Below, in pieces: positions 15,254-22,549 of a stretch of DNA of 64,000 nt. The notes under the pieces are model-generated. The model was not told the origin of the DNA, did not search any database, and saw only the letters and a list, made by a program, of their open reading frames with translations. Within the stretch, counting starts at the first letter, position 1, and each line of letters starts with the position of its first letter. The stretch lies in contig CAWCDT010000003.1 of the NCBI GenBank assembly GCA_963794385.1, forward strand, positions 62,001 through 126,000. Direction: 5' to 3'. The DNA comes from Gaiellasilicea sp963794385 (lineage in GTDB: Bacteria; Actinomycetota; Thermoleophilia; Gaiellales; Gaiellaceae). Both the position numbers and the translations under genes were made by a program.

Positions 15254-15640
15254 ATGTCTCCCAGAGCACGAGCCCGCGCGACCGACGTTGCTGTCGCGGC
15301 CGTCTTCGCGGCGGCCGCTGCCGCGCTCTTCGTCCTCGGCGACGAGCGAGGGGGCTCTCTGCCCTTCTTTCTCGGCTGGCTCGCCGTGCACGTCCTCTAC
15401 GGTGCGGTCAGCAACTCGTTCTGGGCGCTGCCGATCGTGATCGCGTGCCCGCCGCTCTTCGTTGCCGGGAGCCCGGACGGCGGCGACGACACGCCGCTCT
15501 GGCTGCAGGCCTTCTTCGTCGAGCTCTTCTACGGGGCTCCGTTCGCGTTCGCGGGCATCGTTGGGCGCCGGCTGTGGCAGGCACGCCGCCCGAAGGAGGA
15601 GCCGACACCGCCCGGCGAGAGAAGTCGTCTGGTTGACTAG
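15254..15640 (+). CDS. Small three-helix membrane protein of unknown function
   Basis: The product is 128 residues: a basic N-terminus, then hydrophobic segments at about 9-28 (TDVAVAAVFAAAAAALFVLG), 36-68 (PFFLGWLAVHVLYGAV and ALPIVIACPPLFVAG) and 83-105 (LWLQAFFVELFYGAPFAFAG). A charged C-terminal tail ends the protein. No recognisable domain. The ATG at 15254 is divergent from uvrA and lies 25 bp beyond its LexA box, so the box could influence this gene too. Its stop interlocks with that of the convergent next gene in one CTAG. Confidence 0.65.
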   Translation: MSPRARARATDVAVAAVFAAAAAALFVLGDERGGSLPFFLGWLAVHVLYGAVSNSFWALPIVIACPPLFVAGSPDGGDDTPLWLQAFFVELFYGAPFAFAGIVGRRLWQARRPKEEPTPPGERSRLVD

Positions 15641-15879
15641 GCTTTGCGCCAGCGGCCGAAAATCAAGCCGCCGAGGGTGAAGCCGAGCCCGAAGGTGCCG
15701 AGGGCGAAGGCGCCGACGGCGATTGCCTTCCGCGCCATCGAGAGCCGGTTCCAGCGCCCGATCGCCTCCTGCTCCTCGGTCGTGAGCGGCTCGCCGCGGC
15801 GCTGCTTGCGCAGCGCGCCCCCGGCTCGCAGGCCGAGATAGAGGTCGTCGAAGATCTCTGGTGAGTCGGTCTCGGACAC
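15637..15879 (-). CDS. Small single-pass membrane protein
   Basis: An 80-residue protein: an acidic/amphipathic N-terminal half (SPEIFDDLYLGLRAGGAL, then EPLTTEEQEAIGRWNRLS) and one C-terminal glycine-rich membrane helix (AIAVGAFALGTFGLGFTLGG) ending in a basic FGRWRKA tail. The layout suggests a cytoplasmic N-terminus with a short positively charged end. I do not recognise the family. Its codon use resembles its neighbours, supporting it as a real gene, but homology evidence is needed. The stop shares CTAG with the preceding convergent gene. Confidence 0.6.
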   Translation of the reverse strand: MSETDSPEIFDDLYLGLRAGGALRKQRRGEPLTTEEQEAIGRWNRLSMARKAIAVGAFALGTFGLGFTLGGLIFGRWRKA

Positions 15880-15907
15880 GTCGTTGACTGTATAGCCTCA
15901 AGCGGCT

Positions 15908-16735
15908 GTGCCCACACGCGTCCTCCACCTCTCGGACCTGCATTTCGGGCGCGGAGACCGGCCCGAGTCGATCGAGGCGCTCGGCCGGCTGGTCGAGGAA
16001 TCGAGCCCCGAGCTCGTGATCGCGAGCGGCGACCTCACGCACCGCGGCCGGCGGGACCAGCACGAGGAGGCCTCAGCGTTCCTGCGCGGCCTCGAGCTCC
16101 CGCTGGTGGTGATCCCGGGCAACCACGACATTCCGTACACGTTCCCACAGCGGTTCACGCGCCCGTGGGACGAGTTCGAGCGGCTCTGGGAGACGACGCA
16201 GCCGGTCTACCGGTCCGACGGCCTCGTCGTCGTCGGTCTCAATTCGGTGCGTCCGTGGCGGCACCAGTCCGGGCGGTTGCGCGACGAGCAGGTGCGGCGC
16301 GCGGCCGAGCAGCTCGCGACGGGCCCCGACGGCGCGTACCGGATCGTCACGCTCCACCACCATCTCCTCGGCGCCCCGTGGCGGTCGCGCAAGAAACCCG
16401 TCGCGAAGCGGAATCGGGTGCTGGCCGGGCTCGTCGACGCCGGCGCGGATCTCGTGCTCGCCGGCCACATCCACCAGAGCACGATCGCCGAGCGGCGCGA
16501 GTTCGAGCTCTCGTCTCCGGGCGGAGAGCACGCGGTCGTCGTCTCGATCGCGCCCGGCTTCGGACAGCCCCGCCCCCATCGCCGCGGCGAGGCGCGCGGA
16601 CTGCACATCTACGAGATCGAACGCACCGAGCTGCGGATTCTCACCTACATCTGGCGCGAGGACGGTTGGGGGCTCACCGCCGTACGGACGTTCCCGCGCG
16701 GACGTGAGCCCCTCGCCTTCGAGTCGCCGAGCTAG
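15908..16735 (+). CDS. Calcineurin-like metallophosphoesterase (CpdA / class III phosphodiesterase type)
   Basis: A 275-residue cytoplasmic phosphoesterase. All five metal-binding blocks are present: LHLSDLHFG (DxH) at residues about 6-14, ASGDLTHRG (GDxxxxR), IPGNHDIPY (GNHD), a His in TLHHHLLG, and LAGHIHQS (GHxH). The order and spacing match 3',5'-cyclic-nucleotide phosphodiesterases such as CpdA, though cyclic-nucleotide specificity is only inferred. The start is GTG at 15908. A cNMP-binding transporter is encoded 4 kb away, a loose contextual hint. Its stop interlocks with the next convergent gene. Confidence 0.88.
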   Translation: MPTRVLHLSDLHFGRGDRPESIEALGRLVEESSPELVIASGDLTHRGRRDQHEEASAFLRGLELPLVVIPGNHDIPYTFPQRFTRPWDEFERLWETTQPVYRSDGLVVVGLNSVRPWRHQSGRLRDEQVRRAAEQLATGPDGAYRIVTLHHHLLGAPWRSRKKPVAKRNRVLAGLVDAGADLVLAGHIHQSTIAERREFELSSPGGEHAVVVSIAPGFGQPRPHRRGEARGLHIYEIERTELRILTYIWREDGWGLTAVRTFPRGREPLAFESPS

Positions 16736-16998
16736 ACCGTTCGCTCGCGCGTCACGAGCCGGTAGATCAGGAGCAGGACGATCGAGCCGACGATCGCGGT
16801 CAGCCACGAGCTGATGTCGAAGAACTCGTCGAGTGGATCGGCGTCGAAGAGCGCCGCAGCCAGAAAGCCACCCAGGAGGGCCCCGACGATCCCGATGATC
16901 GTGGTGACGATGAACCCGCCCGGGTCGTCCCCGGGCAAGAGCGCCTTGGCGATGGCCCCCCCGATGGCGCCAAGGATGATGAACGCAATGATTCCCAT
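16732..16998 (-). CDS. GlsB/YeaQ/YmgE-family stress-response membrane protein
   Basis: An 88-residue protein with three membrane segments. It begins MGIIAFIILGAIGGAIAKAL followed by LPGDDPGGFIVTTIIGIVGA, the diagnostic glycine-rich pattern of the family (formerly transglycosylase-associated protein), and ends with a third helix in WLTAIVGSIVLLLIYRLV. A strong ribosome-binding site GGAGG lies 5 bases before the ATG at 16998, which decides the start against longer upstream readings. The role in stress response is known only from expression in other bacteria; no biochemical activity is established. Confidence 0.9.
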   Translation of the reverse strand: MGIIAFIILGAIGGAIAKALLPGDDPGGFIVTTIIGIVGALLGGFLAAALFDADPLDEFFDISSWLTAIVGSIVLLLIYRLVTRERTV

Positions 16999-17127
16999 CG
17001 AACCTCCAGAGTCGCTTGGACGGCTCTTGATTTGTCCGTTCCGAGGGACTTTCATGCACGACCGGGCACAGACCTGTAACCGGGTCGAGGCTAGAGTCCG
17101 ACCGACCACGACTTCCGAGGAGAGACG

Positions 17128-18624
17128 ATGGAGCAGCGCTTCGCCGACCTGAAAGCACGCCTGGCAGAGGTCCACGACCTGCGCCGGGCGCTGGAGATGC
17201 TCTTCTGGGACCAAACCGTGATGATGCCGCCGGGAGGCGGGGCCGTCCGTGGCGCGCAGGTGACGACGCTCGATCGGATCGCGCACGAGCGGTTCGTCTC
17301 GGACGAGATCGGCACCCTGCTCGAGGACCTCACCCCGTACGAGGAGAGCCTCGACTACGACTCCGACGAAGCCAGTCTGATCCGCACGACCCGGCGCGAC
17401 TGGGAGAAGGCGCGGCGCGTCCCGGCGGAGCTGTCGGCCGAGATGACGGGAGCCGCCGCCGATGCCCACGACGTCTGGGCGAAGGCGCGCGCCGACGGCG
17501 ACTTCCCGCTCTTCCTCCCTCACCTCGAGCGGGCCGTCGAGCTGAAGCGCCGCTACATCGAGTGCTTCGACGGCTACGACGAGCCGTACGACATCCTCCT
17601 CGACGATTACGAGCCGTTGATGAAGACCGCCGAGGTGCGCCAGGTCTTCGACGAGCTGAAAGCCGAGCTCGTCCCGTTGATCGCAGAGCTCGGATCGGTC
17701 GACGGCGACGACGCCTTCCTCGCCGGCCCGTGGCCGATCGACGCGCAGCACGAGTACTCGCTCAAGATCATCGAGCGCTTCGGCTTCGACCCCTCCTTCG
17801 CGCGTCTCGACCTGACCGTGCACCCGTTCGCGTCGAGCTCTGGCACGCAGGACATCCGCCTGACCACGCGTTACAAGGAAGACGACATCAACTCGATCTT
17901 CACCGCGATGCACGAGTGCGGCCACGGCCTCTACGAGCACGGCGTCTCGCCCACGCTCGAGCGGACGCCGCTCTGCCACGGCGTCTCGTCGGCGCTGCAC
18001 GAGTCGCAGAGCCGCCTCTGGGAGAACATCGTCGGCCGCAGCAGGCCGTTCTGGAATCACTTCTACCCCTCGTTCCAGGAGTCGTTTTCCGCGGTGCTCG
18101 GCGACGTCGACCAGGAGCGCTTCTACCGCGCGATCAACCGGGTCAAGCCCTCGTACATCCGCGTCGACGCGGACGAGGCCACCTACAACCTCCACATCAT
18201 CCTCCGCTTCGAGCTCGAGCAGGAGATCCTGGCCGGCACGCTCGATCTGAAGGACCTGCCGGAGGCGTGGAACGCGCGCTTCGAGGAGTACCTCGGGATC
18301 CCCGTGCCGAACGACACGCTCGGCGTGCTCCAGGACGTGCACTGGTCGGGCGGCAGCTTCGGCTACTTCCCGACCTACTCGCTCGGCAACGTGGTTTCCG
18401 TCCAGATCTGGGAGAAGGCGCTGTCCGAGCTGCCCGACCTGCCGGAGCAGTTCGAGCGGGGCGAGTTCGGGCCGCTGCACGAGTGGCTGCAGACCCGTCT
18501 TTACTCCCTCGGCCGTAAGTTCACGCCGCAGGAGACGCTCGAGCGCGTCGTTGGCCGCTCGATCGACGCGGGCCCGTACGTGCGCTACCTGAAGGACAAG
18601 CTCGGGGCGCTGGCGACGGCTTAG
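17128..18624 (+). CDS. M32-family metallocarboxypeptidase
   Basis: A cytoplasmic carboxypeptidase (Taq/Pfu carboxypeptidase type) that removes C-terminal residues of broad specificity. The 498-residue protein is all-helical and carries the zinc motif HECGH (in FTAMHECGHGLYEHGVSP, about residue 262) and the third ligand Glu in the HESQSRLWENIVGRS motif about 25 residues later. DVDQERFYRAINRVKPSYIR and VHWSGGSFGYFPTYSLGN are further family blocks. Length is typical. An AGGAGAG Shine-Dalgarno precedes ATG 17128. No irregularities. Confidence 0.96.
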   Translation: MEQRFADLKARLAEVHDLRRALEMLFWDQTVMMPPGGGAVRGAQVTTLDRIAHERFVSDEIGTLLEDLTPYEESLDYDSDEASLIRTTRRDWEKARRVPAELSAEMTGAAADAHDVWAKARADGDFPLFLPHLERAVELKRRYIECFDGYDEPYDILLDDYEPLMKTAEVRQVFDELKAELVPLIAELGSVDGDDAFLAGPWPIDAQHEYSLKIIERFGFDPSFARLDLTVHPFASSSGTQDIRLTTRYKEDDINSIFTAMHECGHGLYEHGVSPTLERTPLCHGVSSALHESQSRLWENIVGRSRPFWNHFYPSFQESFSAVLGDVDQERFYRAINRVKPSYIRVDADEATYNLHIILRFELEQEILAGTLDLKDLPEAWNARFEEYLGIPVPNDTLGVLQDVHWSGGSFGYFPTYSLGNVVSVQIWEKALSELPDLPEQFERGEFGPLHEWLQTRLYSLGRKFTPQETLERVVGRSIDAGPYVRYLKDKLGALATA

Positions 18625-18640
18625 AGCTTGTCAGCGGCCG

Positions 18641-18916
<276 letters not shown>

Positions 18917-18925
18917 GGAGACAGC

Positions 18926-19312
18926 CTACGCGAGCTCGAGGTCCGTCCGTGCAAAGTCCTCTCCGAGACAGAGCAGCGGCTCGCGGGCGACAGCGGCGGT
19001 CGCGTACGTGAAGCAGTCGCCGAGGTTCAGCGCGGCCGGGTGCCGCCCTTTGCCGTATCGGGCGAAGGCGCGAAGGGCGACGGGCCAATGGCGGTCGGTG
19101 AACGCGACGACGCCGACTTCGTTGTCGTCGAGGAGACGCTGCAGTGCGGACCGGGCGACAGCTCCGACGCGGCTGTGAAGAACGATCGCGGCTTCGACGA
19201 GCGTCGGAGAGCCGACAGCACGCTTCGGAGCGACCGCCGCGACGTGTGCGAGCCGCTCGTATCCCGACTCCTCGAGCACGAGCGCGACGAGCGCCGAGCT
19301 GTCGAGAATCAA
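18926..19312 (-). CDS. vapC: VapC-type PIN-domain ribonuclease toxin
   Basis: The 128-residue PIN domain has the four acidic metal ligands: MILDSSALVAL (Asp 4), the Glu of SPTLVEAAIVL (about 40), LGDCFTYATA (Asp about 99) and GEDFARTDL (Asp about 117). PIN toxins of this group cleave RNA, often tRNA, when released from their antitoxin. The ATG overlaps the antitoxin stop (ATGA), giving the standard coupled order antitoxin-toxin. The resemblance to the Mycobacterium VapC/Rv0624 group is a family-level impression. Confidence 0.93.
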   Translation of the reverse strand: MILDSSALVALVLEESGYERLAHVAAVAPKRAVGSPTLVEAAIVLHSRVGAVARSALQRLLDDNEVGVVAFTDRHWPVALRAFARYGKGRHPAALNLGDCFTYATAAVAREPLLCLGEDFARTDLELA

Positions 19313-19584
19313 TAGCCCTCCGGGCCGATTCCGAGAATGTCCTCGCGTTCAGCTTTATTGAGCGGCGGCCGACCACGCTGATCAGGCGGGATCAACGGCC
19401 AGATCTCTTCCTCGAGCACACGACGGAACCGCGCGCGTCGCTCTTCGTCGGTCTCCTGCTGCTGCAACCGGTCTCGACGCTCGCGCAACGCAACCGTTAC
19501 GGCCCTGGTCTTGGACTCACCGGCAAGCTCGGCGACCTCGGCCGCCAGCCGCTCCGCCTCGGCGTTCTTGATGTTGAGCGCCAT
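19309..19584 (-). CDS. vapB: VapB-type antitoxin (Rv0623-like)
   Basis: A 91-residue antitoxin. The N-terminus MALNIKNAEAERLAAEVAEL followed by AGESKTRAVTVALRERRDRL is the PSK/Rv0623-type ribbon-helix-helix DNA-binding domain. The C-terminal half, including FRRVLEEEIWPLIPPDQ and LNKAEREDILG, would wrap the toxin. ATG 19584 was chosen because the fold begins there and because a perfect 12-bp palindrome covers the start region, as expected for autoregulation. The message would be essentially leaderless. The pair lies directly downstream of uvrB on the same strand. Confidence 0.9.
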   Translation of the reverse strand: MALNIKNAEAERLAAEVAELAGESKTRAVTVALRERRDRLQQQETDEERRARFRRVLEEEIWPLIPPDQRGRPPLNKAEREDILGIGPEGY

Positions 19585-19612
19585 GGTGGAACGGTACCAG
19601 CCGTTCCACCAT
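19583..19612. promoter_or_regulatory. Perfect 12-bp inverted repeat over the vapB start
   Basis: ATGGTGGAACGG and CCGTTCCACCAT are separated by TACCAG. The repeat lies between the uvrB stop (19616) and the vapB ATG, and its last two bases are part of that start codon. Two roles are compatible: an operator for the VapBC complex, or a hairpin separating uvrB from vapBC. Perfect symmetry and position over the translation start favour autoregulation. Confidence 0.7.
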
Positions 19613-19615
19613 TCA

Positions 19616-21625
19616 TCAAGCGAGTGTCTCCGCCAGGGCCTGGAGCTCTCGGCGAAGCTCCTTGATCTCGTCGCGGAGCTTGGCGGCGTACTCGAAGCGA
19701 AGCTCCTCGGCGGCGACGAACATCTCCTCCTCGAGCGTGACGACGAGCTTCTCCAGGTCCTCGCGCGACATCCCCTCGACGTCGGGGCGCGCGCCACGGC
19801 GCCGTCGACCCGGCACGTTCGGGTTCTCGAGCGAGAGGAACTCGGCGATGTCGGAGACGCCCTTCACGATCGAGACGGGTGTCGTCCCCTGCGCCTCGTT
19901 GTACGCGAGCTGGATCCCGCGGCGACGCTCCGTCTCGTCCATGGCGCTCTGGATCGCCTCGGTGAGCTTGTCGGCGTAGAGGAGCACCCGACCGTTGACG
20001 TTCCGCGCCGCGCGCCCGATCGTCTGCACGAGGGCCGTCTTCCCGCGCAGGAAGCCCTCCTTGTCGGCGTCGAGGATGGCGACGAGCGAGACCTCGGGCA
20101 GGTCGAGCCCCTCGCGCAGGAGGTTGATCCCGACGAGCACGTCGTACTCGCCGAGGCGCAGCTCGCGGATGATCTGGATCCGCTCCAGCGTGTCGATCTC
20201 GGAGTGCAGGTAGCGCGCCCGCACCCCCGCCTCGAGCAGGTAATCCGTCAGGTCCTCCGCCATCTTCTTCGTCAGCGTCGTCACCAGCACGCGCTCACCC
20301 GCCTCCTCACGGCGGCGGATCTCGTTCAGGAGGTCGTCGATCTGGTTCCGCGTCGGCCGCAGCTCGACCTCGGGGTCGACCAGGTAGGTCGGCCGGATCA
20401 GCTGCTCGGCCACCACCTGGGAGTGCCGCAGCTCGAACGGGCCCGGCGTGGCCGAGACGAAGACGAGCTGATGCACCTTTTCCAGGAACTCGTCGAAGCG
20501 GAGCGGGCGGTTGTCGAGAGCGGACGGGAGCCGGAAGCCGTGGTCGACCAGCGTTTGCTTGCGGGAGCGGTCGCCCTCGTACATGCCGCCGATCTGCGGC
20601 ACCGTCTGGTGCGACTCGTCCACGAAGACGATGTAGTCGGAGGGGAAGTAGTCGAGCAGCGTGTGCGGGGCCGAGCCCGGCGGCCGTCCGTCGAGAATGC
20701 GCGAGTAGTTCTCGATCCCGTTGCAGAAGCCGAGCTCGCGCATCATCTCCATGTCGTACTCCGTCCGCTGCCGGATCCGGTGCGCCTCGAGCATCCTGCC
20801 CTGGCTCTCGAACAGGGCGACCTGCTGCTCGAGCTCGTGCCGGATCTCGTCCTGGGCCCGCTCGATCGTCGGCTTCGAGGTGACGTACTGCGTCGCGGGG
20901 AAGATCGTGACCGTGTCGAGCCTGGCGAACACCTCGCCCGTGAGCGGGTCGAAGTGCGTGATCTGCTCCACCTCGTCGCCGAACATCGAGACGCGGTAGG
21001 CGGTCTCCGAGTAGGCCGGCTGGACCTCGATCACGTCGCCCTTGACACGGAAGCGGCCGCGGCCGAGCAGCGTGTCGTTGCGGACGTACTGGATGTCGAT
21101 CAGCTTCCGCAGCATGACGTCGCGGTCCGTCTCCTCGCCCACGGTCAGGAAGACGACGCGCTTCTCGTACTCCTCGGGCGAGCCGAGGCCGTAGATGCAG
21201 CTGACCGACGCGACGATGACGGTGTCGCGGCGCGTGAGCAGGTTCGAGGTGGCGGCGTGGCGGAGCCGGTCGATGTCGTCGTTCCGCGACGAGTCCTTCT
21301 CGATGTAGAGGTCGGCCTGCGGCACGTACGCCTCAGGCTGGTAGTAGTCGTAGTAGGAGACGAAGTACTCGACCGCGTTCGTGGGGAAGAACTCGCGGAA
21401 CTCGTTGCAGAGTTGCGCGGCGAGCGTCTTGTTGTGCGCGATCACGAGCGCCGGCTTCTGGGACTGCTCGATGATCCAGGCCATCGTCGCCGTCTTGCCG
21501 GTGCCGGTCGCACCGAGCAGCGTCTGGTAGCGCTCGCCGCCGGAGAGCGACCGCGCGAGCGTCTCGATCGCCTGCGGCTGGTCGCCGGTGGGCACGTAGG
21601 CGGCCGATGTCTTGAGCTCCGCCAT
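19616..21625 (-). CDS. uvrB: UvrB, excinuclease ABC subunit B
   Basis: UvrB is the central damage-verification helicase of nucleotide excision repair. The 669-residue protein shows Walker A LLGATGTGKTATMAWII (about 38-50), the beta-hairpin region YYDYYQPEAYVPQADLYIEK, the DESHQTVPQIGGMYEGDRSR block, helicase motifs V and VI (GINLLREGLDLPEV and QTIGRAARN), and a C-terminal UVR domain (EEMFVAAEELRFEYAAKLRD) that contacts UvrC. An AGGAGGAG ribosome-binding site precedes ATG 21625. A LexA box lies upstream. No frameshifts. Confidence 0.99.
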   Translation of the reverse strand: MAELKTSAAYVPTGDQPQAIETLARSLSGGERYQTLLGATGTGKTATMAWIIEQSQKPALVIAHNKTLAAQLCNEFREFFPTNAVEYFVSYYDYYQPEAYVPQADLYIEKDSSRNDDIDRLRHAATSNLLTRRDTVIVASVSCIYGLGSPEEYEKRVVFLTVGEETDRDVMLRKLIDIQYVRNDTLLGRGRFRVKGDVIEVQPAYSETAYRVSMFGDEVEQITHFDPLTGEVFARLDTVTIFPATQYVTSKPTIERAQDEIRHELEQQVALFESQGRMLEAHRIRQRTEYDMEMMRELGFCNGIENYSRILDGRPPGSAPHTLLDYFPSDYIVFVDESHQTVPQIGGMYEGDRSRKQTLVDHGFRLPSALDNRPLRFDEFLEKVHQLVFVSATPGPFELRHSQVVAEQLIRPTYLVDPEVELRPTRNQIDDLLNEIRRREEAGERVLVTTLTKKMAEDLTDYLLEAGVRARYLHSEIDTLERIQIIRELRLGEYDVLVGINLLREGLDLPEVSLVAILDADKEGFLRGKTALVQTIGRAARNVNGRVLLYADKLTEAIQSAMDETERRRGIQLAYNEAQGTTPVSIVKGVSDIAEFLSLENPNVPGRRRRGARPDVEGMSREDLEKLVVTLEEEMFVAAEELRFEYAAKLRDEIKELRRELQALAETLA

Positions 21626-21634
21626 GCTCCTCCT

Positions 21635-21658
21635 AGCCTACCCGCGAACGTGCGTTCT
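21635..21658 (-). promoter_or_regulatory. uvrB promoter: -10-like element and LexA (SOS) box
   Basis: AGAACGCACGTTCG on the minus strand (21645-21658) contains GAAC-N4-GTTC, as does the box at uvrA, and a -10-like TAGGCT (21635-21640) lies between it and the ribosome-binding site. Spacing between box, -10 and start closely parallels uvrA. LexA control of uvrB is therefore predicted; the -10 assignment is weaker than the box. Confidence 0.78.
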
Positions 21659-21694
21659 CTTGCATTCCGGCACCCGCCGACTAGGGTCGCGCGG

Positions 21695-22036
21695 ATGACC
21701 GCGGCTCGTGTGGAGTCCTGGACGAAGTGGCTCGGGCTGCTCCTCGGCGTGGGCTTCGTCGCGGCCGGGATCGCCGGTTGGATCGCCGACGTCAGCGACG
21801 GCGACGGCAGCGACCTCGCCTTCTGGCTGCTGTTCCTCGTCGGCGGCGGACTTCTCGTCCTGGCTTCGGTCGTCGCGGCCGGCGTGCCACGCTGGCTCGC
21901 CCTCGTGCTCGGGACCGCCGGAGCGCTCGCCGGTGCGATTGCGCTCTTCTGGACCGTGATCGTGCCGCTGCTCGCGCTCGCGTTCGTCGTCCTGCTCGTG
22001 CTCCGGAACCGCAGCGAGACGGCCGCGACCACCTGA
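21695..22036 (+). CDS. Small four-helix membrane protein
   Basis: A 113-residue protein that is almost entirely membrane-embedded: helices at about 13-31 (LGLLLGVGFVAAGIAGWIA), 41-61 (LAFWLLFLVGGGLLVLASVV), 67-83 and 86-105 (FWTVIVPLLALAFVVLLVL), with a short polar C-terminus. No domain recognised. It is divergent from uvrB and starts 36 bp beyond the LexA box, so it could share the control region. Clean frame and normal codon bias support a real gene. Confidence 0.6.
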   Translation: MTAARVESWTKWLGLLLGVGFVAAGIAGWIADVSDGDGSDLAFWLLFLVGGGLLVLASVVAAGVPRWLALVLGTAGALAGAIALFWTVIVPLLALAFVVLLVLRNRSETAATT

Positions 22037-22072
22037 GGCGTTGATTTCGGGAGCCGGGGAACGCGTAAGCGC

Positions 22073-22549
22073 GTGCCCGAGCCTCAGTCGCCGCCGTACA
22101 CGACCTACGCCGCCCTCGTCGGCCTCTTCGGCGCCGGCATGGCCGGCGCCGGCGCCTTCGCGTCGCTGCGCGGACAACGGCCCGAGCAGCTGACGCCGCT
22201 CGACCTCGCCGTCCTCTCGGCGGCCACGTTCAAGGCGGCGCGGACGGTGGCCCACGACGAGGTGCTGAGCTTCCTGCGCCAGCCGTTCGTGCGCGAGCAG
22301 GCGCACGAGGGCGACGAGACCCCGGTCGAAACGGGCGACGCCCGCCAGGCGATCGGCGAGCTACTCACGTGCAGCCGCTGCATCGGCATGTGGGCCGCCG
22401 CGGGCGTCGTCGGCCTGCACACGGTCGCACCGCGGACCGGCCGGCTGCTGACGTGGTCGCTGGCCGCGTCGGCCGCGAACGACTTTCTGCAGGCGGGCTT
22501 CAGCGCGCTGACGAGCAAGGCGAACGAGCTCGAGCGGCGGGCCTCCTAG
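22073..22549 (+). CDS. DUF1360-family membrane protein
   Basis: A 158-residue protein with a GTG start at 22073. It has an N-terminal membrane helix (YAALVGLFGAGMAGAGAFA), a central segment with LDLAVLSAATFKAARTVAHD, the LLTCSRCIGMWAAAGVVGL motif (the conserved Cys-x-x-Cys plus W of DUF1360) and a third hydrophobic stretch near the C-terminus. DUF1360 proteins include sporulation-associated members in Firmicutes; the function here is unknown. Its TAG stop interlocks in a CTAG with the stop of the large convergent STAND-WD40 gene. Confidence 0.8.
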   Translation: MPEPQSPPYTTYAALVGLFGAGMAGAGAFASLRGQRPEQLTPLDLAVLSAATFKAARTVAHDEVLSFLRQPFVREQAHEGDETPVETGDARQAIGELLTCSRCIGMWAAAGVVGLHTVAPRTGRLLTWSLAASAANDFLQAGFSALTSKANELERRAS

